Below are positions 32,123 through 36,865 of a stretch of 36,865 bases of DNA, in pieces (the stretch's first letter is position 1; every line of letters starts with the position of its first letter). Source of the stretch: Streptomyces sp. SM10 (lineage in GTDB: Bacteria > Actinomycetota > Actinomycetes > Streptomycetales > Streptomycetaceae); the NCBI RefSeq assembly GCF_002910915.1, contig NZ_NEUF01000155.1:1-36865 (forward strand). Direction: 5' to 3'. The translations under genes were made by a program, and so were the position numbers. The notes under the pieces are model-generated. The model saw only the letters and a list, made by a program, of their open reading frames with translations, was not told where the DNA came from and did no database searches.

Positions 32123-33202
32123 ATGGCGACGACCGATGTATCCACAGACCAGCAGACAGCCGAGGCGTCCGTTGCGCAATCGGTCAGGGACTACTACGGG
32201 AAGGTCCTCGCCTCCTCCGCCGACCTGAAGACAACGGCCTGCTGTACGGACGTGGCACCGCCGCCCCATATCGCCGCGGCGCTCGCCGAGGTCCACGACG
32301 AGGTCATGGAGCGCTTCTACGGCTGCGGTTCACCCATCCCGCCCGCTCTGGAAGGAGCCACCGTGCTCGATCTGGGCTCCGGCAGTGGCCGGGACGTCTA
32401 CGTGCTCTCCCAACTGGTCGGCCCCACGGGCCGTGTGATCGGCGTCGACATGACCGAGGAACAACTCGCCGTCGCCCGCCGCCACCAGGACTGGCACGCC
32501 GAACGGTTCGGCCACGCCAACACCGACTTCCGGCACGGCTACATCGAGGACCTGGCCGGGGCCGGAATCCCGGACGCCTCCGTGGACGTCGTGGTCTCCA
32601 ACTGCGTGGTGAACCTCTCCCCGGACAAGCCGCGCGTCCTGTCCGAGATCTTCCGCGTCCTCAAACCCGGCGGTGAGCTGTACTTCTCCGACGTCTTCTC
32701 CGACCGGCGCCTGCCCACCTCACTGCTCGACGACCCGGTCCTGGTCGGCGAATGCCTCGCAGGCGCCCTGTACACGGAGGACTTCCGCCGTGCCCTGGAA
32801 CGCGCCGGCTGCCCTGACGCCCGTACCTTGGCTGCCTCCCCGGTGACGATCAGTGACCCGGACATCGAGCGGAAGATCGGCTTCGCCACCTTCACCTCCC
32901 GCACCGTCCGCGCCTTCAAGCTCCCGCTGGAGGACCGCTGCGAGGACTACGGCCAGGTCGCCGTCTACCACGGCACCATCGCCGAGCACCCGCACGCCTT
33001 CGATCTCGACGACCACCACCGCTTCCACACCGGCAAACCGGCGCTCGTCTGCGGCAACACCGCCGACATGCTTGCCGCCACCCGCTACGCCGCCCACTTC
33101 ACCGTCACCGGTGACAAGAGCCAGCACTTCGGCCTGTTCCCCTGCACCCCCGCAGAGGGAGCAGCCGCGCCGGGCCCGGGCGCCGCGCCCGGCTGCTGCT
33201 GA
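32123..33202 (+). CDS. arsM: Arsenite S-adenosylmethionine methyltransferase
   Basis: A 359-residue ArsM. SAM motif 'VLDLGSGSGRDVYVL' at 81-95, 'GVDMTEEQL' at 107-115. The four functional Cys of ArsM enzymes are all in place: C40 (with C41), C68, C161 in 'SNCVVNLSPDK' and C211 in 'GECLAGAL', matching Cys 44, 72, 174 and 224 of the algal enzyme with constant offsets. ArsM methylates As(III) stepwise to mono-, di- and trimethylarsenicals using SAM and thiols. The C terminus ends in a further Cys pair (G-C-C). The Shine-Dalgarno GGGAGAG precedes the ATG. It is the only clear arsenic-specific enzyme of the right half and ties the radical SAM/transferase cluster to arsenic. Confidence 0.96.
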   Translation: MATTDVSTDQQTAEASVAQSVRDYYGKVLASSADLKTTACCTDVAPPPHIAAALAEVHDEVMERFYGCGSPIPPALEGATVLDLGSGSGRDVYVLSQLVGPTGRVIGVDMTEEQLAVARRHQDWHAERFGHANTDFRHGYIEDLAGAGIPDASVDVVVSNCVVNLSPDKPRVLSEIFRVLKPGGELYFSDVFSDRRLPTSLLDDPVLVGECLAGALYTEDFRRALERAGCPDARTLAASPVTISDPDIERKIGFATFTSRTVRAFKLPLEDRCEDYGQVAVYHGTIAEHPHAFDLDDHHRFHTGKPALVCGNTADMLAATRYAAHFTVTGDKSQHFGLFPCTPAEGAAAPGPGAAPGCC

Positions 33203-33209
33203 CCAGCCG

Positions 33210-33240
33210 GACCGCGGGCGGGCCGGGGCTGCCCGCGGTC
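33210..33240. terminator. Bidirectional terminator hairpin
   Basis: GACCGCGGGC and GCCCGCGGTC form a perfect 10-bp stem with an 11-base loop, placed 8 bases after arsM and 25 bases from the end of the convergent zf-HC2 gene. There is no T-run, as usual in Streptomyces. Confidence 0.7.
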
Positions 33241-33264
33241 TGACGGGCTGGGGACCGGCGGGCG

Positions 33265-33576
33265 TCAACCGCTGGGCCGGTCCCGGCCCGTCGGCGCGCT
33301 GAGGTCCTGCGCGAAGCGCCGCACCCGGGCCGACGCGAGGGAAGGGGGCGTCCGCTGGGGACTGTGCCGGAGCGACGCCTTGATCAGCCGCAGAAGCTGC
33401 AGACTGCCGCTGCAGGCCCAGCAGCAGGCGATGTGAGCAGCCACCTGCATACGGTGCGCACCGGTGAGCTGCCCGTCGGCGTACGCCTCCACCTCGCCGC
33501 GCAGCCGCATATGCCGGATCTTCTCCCGGCACTCGGCCCACACTCGCCCTGGCCCGGGAACGCGCTGCCTTTTCAT
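33265..33576 (-). CDS. Small zf-HC2 (anti-sigma-like) protein
   Basis: A 103-residue protein with the zinc-finger anti-sigma pattern H48-x3-C52-x2-C55, an extra C51 and an upstream C16, followed by a basic C-terminal half. There is no membrane segment, so it is cytoplasmic. It is divergent from the sigma operon and its start is preceded by the same 12 bases (AGGGGTTTCCGC) at the same 3-base distance as the sigma gene start. It may be a second, competing anti-sigma factor or a zinc/thiol sensor. It could also bind the same sigma under other conditions; no direct evidence. Confidence 0.75.
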   Translation of the reverse strand: MKRQRVPGPGRVWAECREKIRHMRLRGEVEAYADGQLTGAHRMQVAAHIACCWACSGSLQLLRLIKASLRHSPQRTPPSLASARVRRFAQDLSAPTGRDRPSG

Positions 33577-33581
33577 GCAGC

Positions 33582-33611
33582 GGAAACCCCTCCAGTCGTA
33601 CGCGGCATTCC
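33582..33611 (-). promoter_or_regulatory. SigR-like promoter for small zf-HC2 gene
   Basis: Minus strand GGAAT (33611-33607), 19 bases, GTT (33587-33585), then the ATG at 33576 nine bases later, implying a leaderless or very short leader. It mirrors the sigma-gene promoter. Confidence 0.6.
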
Positions 33612-33695
33612 AGCCTGCGCAGGGCTCCTCGCCCGGCCGTGCGGTCCGCAGCGGCCTCGGAGCGGATCGCAGACCACAAGAAGAAGGAAGAAGAT

Positions 33696-33725
33696 GGAAT
33701 GCGGGTCCAGGTAGAAGGGGTTTCC
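33696..33725 (+). promoter_or_regulatory. SigR-like autoregulatory promoter of the sigma operon
   Basis: GGAAT at 33696-33700, 19 bases, GTT at 33720-33722, and the GTG start at 33731. Transcription would begin at or next to the start codon. With the divergent site it forms an inverted pair whose GGGTTTCCGC blocks are identical over 12 bases. Confidence 0.65.
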
Positions 33726-33730
33726 GCCGT

Positions 33731-34300
33731 GTGGAAGACCAAGTGACAGCGCCACCGGATCCTGCGGACCCGCAGGGCCAGGCGTTCGCCGCCTATGTGC
33801 TGCCGGAAGTGGAGGTGCTGCTGCGGGTGGCGATGACGCTGACCGCGCAGCCGGCGGACGCCGAGGACCTCGTGCAGGACACCTTGCTGCGCGCCTACCG
33901 GGCCATCGACGGCTTCGACGGGAAACATCCGCGCGCGTGGCTGCTGACCATCATGCGACGGGCGGAGATCAACCGGCACCGCCGTCGGCGTCCGCACCTC
34001 CTGGACGATCCGGACGCCGATCTGGACCGGCTCAGCTCCACGGGCCCGAGCGGATCGGCGGAGGAGATCGTGGTGGGTGAGGCGTTCGACGAGGTGGTGG
34101 ACGAGGCCCTGTGCGCGCTGCCGGACAAACACCGTCAGGTGGTGCAGCTGGTGGACATCGACGGCCTCACCTATGCAGAGGCCGCCCATTTGCTGGACGT
34201 GCCCGAAGGCACCGTGATGAGCCGACTGCACCGGGCGCGCAAACGGATACGGGCGCGACTGGCCACAGCAGGACTGGCACCGAAGCGAGGTGTGATGTGA
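33731..34300 (+). CDS. ECF sigma factor, SigR-like
   Basis: A 189-residue sigma-70 family factor of the extracytoplasmic-function class. Region 2 is 'AEDLVQDTLLRAYRAIDGFDG..PRAWLLTIMRRAEINRHRRRR'; region 4 is 'ALPDKHRQVVQLVDIDGLTYAEAAHLLDVPEGTVMSRLHRARKRIRARL', close to SigR in its 'GTVMSRLHR' helix. The GTG at 33731 is favoured because the divergent gene has the identical upstream block at the same distance; a GTG at 33743 with GGAAG before it is an alternative. It overlaps its anti-sigma gene by GTGA. It probably transcribes the GGAAn-N19-GTT promoters of this cluster, including its own. Confidence 0.92.
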   Translation: MEDQVTAPPDPADPQGQAFAAYVLPEVEVLLRVAMTLTAQPADAEDLVQDTLLRAYRAIDGFDGKHPRAWLLTIMRRAEINRHRRRRPHLLDDPDADLDRLSSTGPSGSAEEIVVGEAFDEVVDEALCALPDKHRQVVQLVDIDGLTYAEAAHLLDVPEGTVMSRLHRARKRIRARLATAGLAPKRGVM

Positions 34301-34620
34301 ACAAGCGTCCATGGTGGCGGCGTCCAGCGGCCGAGCGCAGAATGAACTGCCTGCAGGTCGCGCGAGTGCTGCAGTCCTACCTCGACGGCGAAACGAACGA
34401 GATCACCGCGCGCCGGGTCGCCGCGCACCTGGAGGACTGCCGCCGCTGCGGCCTCGAAGCATCCGTCTACCAAGAGATCCACGACGCTCTCGCGCGCCGG
34501 GCAGAGCCCGACAGCCGGGCGGTGGAGCGCTTGCACGCCTTCGGCGCGTCGCTCCTGAGCCATCCGCGGGCCGGGGGCGACGACGCCGAACACGGCACCA
34601 CGCCCCCGGCCGGTGCCTAG
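34297..34620 (+). CDS. RsrA-like zinc anti-sigma factor
   Basis: A 107-residue protein with the ZAS set C18, H44-x3-C48-x2-C51. The 26-residue distance from the first Cys to His equals that of RsrA, the thiol-disulfide sensor that releases SigR. There is no membrane helix, so it senses the cytoplasm. Oxidation, or binding of a thiophile such as As(III), to the Cys/Zn site would free the sigma factor (inference). GTG start in GTGA overlap with the sigma gene; a downstream ATG at 34342 would also keep the motif. Confidence 0.85.
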   Translation: MNKRPWWRRPAAERRMNCLQVARVLQSYLDGETNEITARRVAAHLEDCRRCGLEASVYQEIHDALARRAEPDSRAVERLHAFGASLLSHPRAGGDDAEHGTTPPAGA

Positions 34621-35363
34621 CTCGATGACGCTGGACAGCGCCGCTCGACCTCGGCCGCATCGGCACGGGCATCGGTCAGCAGGCTGGGCACCTCTGCACG
34701 GTGCTTGCCGTGCCCGACCTGCCTCCTGACCTGCCTCGGCTCCGGGTCCTGCCGGGGCATTTTCGAAAGCCCTCGTCCGAGCCGAGCGACCGCCTCAGCC
34801 GCAGCCATCGCGACGCCCGATGAAGGAGGCGGCCACCTTCCGCTCTCGTGACTGCTCCGCAGCAGCGAGTGGGCTTCGGAGTCGAGCAGCAGAGTGGCCA
34901 CCACGGCCCCACGCCCGCGATGCCGTCCCGACAGCGAACTGGGCATACATGTGGAGTGACCCACTGGTGCCCACGCCAGCCGCACGATCGACCATCGTCT
35001 GGAGCGCGTGCGGCGGTTGTGGGACCCTTACAAGAGCGTCGGACAGCACACTGCATCGGTAGCGGCCGCTCCACCAGCGCAAGCAGATGGTCGCTGACAG
35101 CCGCACGGAGACGCGCTCCGGTGGACAGCCGGTGGACAGACGCCTTTGGACGAGCCACTACGAGACCGCACGGGGGAGACTGTCGCACATGGTCTGATCA
35201 GGATGAACGTCACCCAACAGCACCGCGTGGCACCACCCGGCATGAACGCTCTCGGTCTCGTAATGCGTAGGTCTCGCTACCCGACGCGTGTACCGATTGC
35301 ACTCCGTACTCGGCAACGGTTAGGGCGCATGGTCGTCCTGGAACCCTCTCTGCCAGCCTTGGG
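34621..35363. other. 743-base stretch without a recognised gene
   Basis: Frames of about 100-170 codons exist on both strands but have no good ribosome site, no family resemblance and Arg/Ser/Pro-rich composition expected of non-coding high-GC DNA. Local GC is lower than in the flanking genes around 35.2-35.4 kb. It may be decayed DNA beside the insertion sequence. Confidence 0.4.
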
Positions 35364-35421
35364 TGAGACATCCCGCTCTGTCGGGTTAGCCTGAGAAGGC
35401 ACGACAGGAGAATCGCCCCTT

Positions 35422-35805
35422 ATGACCAGCACCGAAACGGCCGGGTCCGACCCGGCGCCGAGGCCGAAGCGCCGCAGTTTCACCTCGGAGTACAAGCTGC
35501 GGATCGTCGCCGAGTACGACGCGGCGCCCAGGAACGAGAAGGGTGCGGTCCTGCGCCGGGAACGGCTTTACCACTCGCATGTCAAGGAGTGGCGGGCCGC
35601 CCGGGATGCAGGGGCCCTGGAAAACCTGGTCGACCGCCGGACCAGCCCGGCCCGCGCGAAGAAGTCCGCCGCGGAGGTGGAGAACGAGAAGCTGCGGCAG
35701 CAGGTGGCACGGCTCGAGAAGGACCTGGCCCGGAATAAGGCCGCGCTCGAGGTGATGGGAAAAGCTTCTGCGCTCTTGGAAATGATCTCCGAGAGCGCGG
35801 ACTGA
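35422..35805 (+). CDS. IS3-family transposase OrfA
   Basis: A 127-residue DNA-binding protein: helix-turn-helix 'FTSEYKLRIVAEYDAAP', then a leucine-zipper-like 'AAEVENEKLRQQVARLEKDLARNKAALEVMGK'. It binds the ends of the element. The frame ends at 35805, 17 bases before the usual OrfB start, but the -1 frame from the slippery site at 35757-35763 runs without a stop into OrfB. Confidence 0.9.
   Translation: MTSTETAGSDPAPRPKRRSFTSEYKLRIVAEYDAAPRNEKGAVLRRERLYHSHVKEWRAARDAGALENLVDRRTSPARAKKSAAEVENEKLRQQVARLEKDLARNKAALEVMGKASALLEMISESAD
35757..35763 (+). promoter_or_regulatory. Candidate -1 frameshift site GGGAAAA
   Basis: The heptamer lies as G-GGA-AAA in the OrfA frame (X-XXY-YYZ pattern). Slipping back one base puts the ribosome in the OrfB frame, with 20 sense codons from 35763 to the GTG at 35823 and no stop. 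IS3 elements commonly make their active OrfAB transposase this way. Confidence 0.55.
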
Positions 35806-35822
35806 GACACGTCGTCGACCCG

Positions 35823-36830
35823 GTGGTGGACACCGCGTTCACGGGTGTCGAGAACCAGCTGGGCATTACCGCCGCCTGCCGGCTGACCGGCCGGTCGCGG
35901 GCCACTCACTACCGCAGGCTGCGGCCCCCGCCGCAGCGGAAACCCAGGAAACCGCAAGTGCAACCCTCGGCGCTGACGGCCGAAGAGCGCTCTGCGGTAC
36001 TGGAGTTGATGAACAGCGACGAGTACGCCGAACTGGCGCCCGCCCAGATCTGGGCCCGCGAGCTGGACGCCGGGCGCTACCACTGCTCGGTCTCGACGAT
36101 GTATCGGATCCTGCGCGAGCAGGGCCAGTCCGGCGAACGCCGGCGGCAGGCCACCCACCCCGCCAGGGCGGTGCCCGAGCTGGTGGCCACCGCCCCGTCG
36201 CAGGTGTTCACCTGGGACATCACCAAGGCGGCCGGACCGGCCAAGGGCGTTTGGTATCACGCCTACGTCATCATCGACATCTTCAGCCGCTACATCGTCG
36301 GCCACACCGTTGAACGGGCCGAATCAGCCGAACGGGCCGAGGAGCTGATCCGCGAGACCATCGCCCGCAACGGGATCGTGCCCGACACCGTGCACGCGGA
36401 CCGCGGCACCTCGATGACCTCCAAGAAGGTCTCCCAGATGCTGATCGATCTGGGGGTGACACGCTCGCACTCCCGGCCGAAGGTCTCCAACGACAACCCC
36501 TACAGCGAGGCCCAGTTCAAGACCACGAAGTACATGTCGGACTATCCCGAACGGTTCGATTCGTTGACCCACGCCCGCGAGTGGTTCGACGCCTTCATCG
36601 CGTACTACAACCACGAGCACCGGCACTCGGGCATCGGCTGGCACACGCCGGCCAGCGTGCACTTCGGGACCGCCGAGGAGGTCCGCGACCAGCGGGCCGT
36701 CACCCTCACCGGGGCCTACGCCCGTCACCCCGAACGCTTCGGCCGCCGCCCCCGACCACCCGCAATACCCCAGACCGCCTGGATCAACGACCCGGCCAAG
36801 CGACGTGAACCCGCACCACAAACCTCATAG
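35823..36830 (+). CDS. IS3-family transposase OrfB (DDE integrase domain)
   Basis: A 335-residue protein with a helical N-terminal part ('ITAACRLTGRSRATHYRR') and a rve-type catalytic domain. The triad is Asp in 'TWDITK', Asp in 'VHADRGTSM' and Glu in 'NPYSEAQFK', in the usual DD(35)E spacing, so it looks active. A GTG-GTG pair at 35823/35826 could start it alone, but no Shine-Dalgarno is obvious; synthesis as an OrfAB fusion is likely. It ends 16 bases before the presumed right end of the element. Confidence 0.92.
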   Translation: MVDTAFTGVENQLGITAACRLTGRSRATHYRRLRPPPQRKPRKPQVQPSALTAEERSAVLELMNSDEYAELAPAQIWARELDAGRYHCSVSTMYRILREQGQSGERRRQATHPARAVPELVATAPSQVFTWDITKAAGPAKGVWYHAYVIIDIFSRYIVGHTVERAESAERAEELIRETIARNGIVPDTVHADRGTSMTSKKVSQMLIDLGVTRSHSRPKVSNDNPYSEAQFKTTKYMSDYPERFDSLTHAREWFDAFIAYYNHEHRHSGIGWHTPASVHFGTAEEVRDQRAVTLTGAYARHPERFGRRPRPPAIPQTAWINDPAKRREPAPQTS

Positions 36831-36865
36831 CGCCACAACCGTCTCACTGGACTTGAAATATTCCG

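Larger units (their letters stand above)
35364..36846 (+). mobile_element. IS3-family insertion sequence
   Basis: The two transposase frames are flanked by TGAGAC at 35364-35369 and GTCTCA at 36841-36846, giving the 5'-TG...CA-3' ends usual for IS3 elements and a length near 1.48 kb. Similarity of the ends beyond six bases is poor, and no clear 3-4 base target duplication is visible (GGG left, CTG right), so the exact ends are tentative. Confidence 0.7.

Noticed and set aside
34617..35188. Minus-strand frames between the anti-sigma gene and the IS element
   Set aside because: No ribosome site, no family signature, and composition typical of chance frames in high-GC DNA.
1..36865. tRNA, rRNA or CRISPR array
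   Set aside because: No cloverleaf-type sequence near the recombinases, no rRNA-like stretch and no regularly spaced repeats were seen by eye.

Overview
The window is high-GC DNA with GTG starts, 4-base start/stop overlaps (GTGA or ATGA) and gene families typical of Streptomyces or a close actinomycete. It reads as a mobile, arsenic-dedicated accessory region, on either a large plasmid or a chromosomal island. All function calls come from reading motifs by eye; no database search was possible.

Left edge (1-7.3 kb): a conjugation-type ATPase and an unknown partner gene, a small PH-like membrane protein, and a two-gene tyrosine-recombinase cassette resembling Tn554 TnpA/TnpB. The first recombinase carries an in-frame amber stop. 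The cassette abuts a truncated nuclease-like gene.

Arsenic resistance (7.3-16.7 kb): block one is an MFS transporter and flavoprotein A, divergent from flavoprotein B, an ArsR repressor and an ArsN1-type N-acetyltransferase. Two copies of an ArsR-like operator lie upstream of flavoprotein B and over the arsR start. Block two matches the arsRBOCT layout described for Streptomyces linear plasmid pHZ227: arsR-acr3-arsO on the minus strand, divergent from arsC(with N-terminal helical domain)-arsC-thioredoxin reductase.

Organoarsenical-type cluster (17-34.6 kb): a tightly packed eight-gene minus-strand operon runs from a MerA-like flavin disulfide reductase through MauE, a radical SAM enzyme, an MTA-phosphorylase-like enzyme, a TIGR04282-type and a TIGR04283-type transferase and a degenerate-phosphoesterase/radical-SAM fusion to flavoprotein D. 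On the right are a methyltransferase, a TVP38/TMEM64 membrane protein, a CDP-alcohol phosphatidyltransferase, a complete ABC transporter, ArsM, an ECF sigma factor with an RsrA-like zinc anti-sigma factor, and a second zf-HC2 protein. I infer that arsenite is methylated by ArsM, joined to a 5'-deoxyadenosyl-derived group by radical SAM chemistry, released from adenine by the phosphorylase, activated or glycosylated, and perhaps linked to a phospholipid. This would be an arsenosugar or arsenosugar-lipid type product.

The strongest new signal is regulatory. A SigR-like promoter motif (GGAAn-N19-[G/C]TT) with invariant spacing stands upstream of every transcription unit of the cluster (six sites, one reading both ways), including the sigma operon itself. 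This suggests a self-contained sigma/anti-sigma regulon, plausibly triggered by thiol-binding arsenite. The window ends with an IS3-family element that has a candidate -1 frameshift site.
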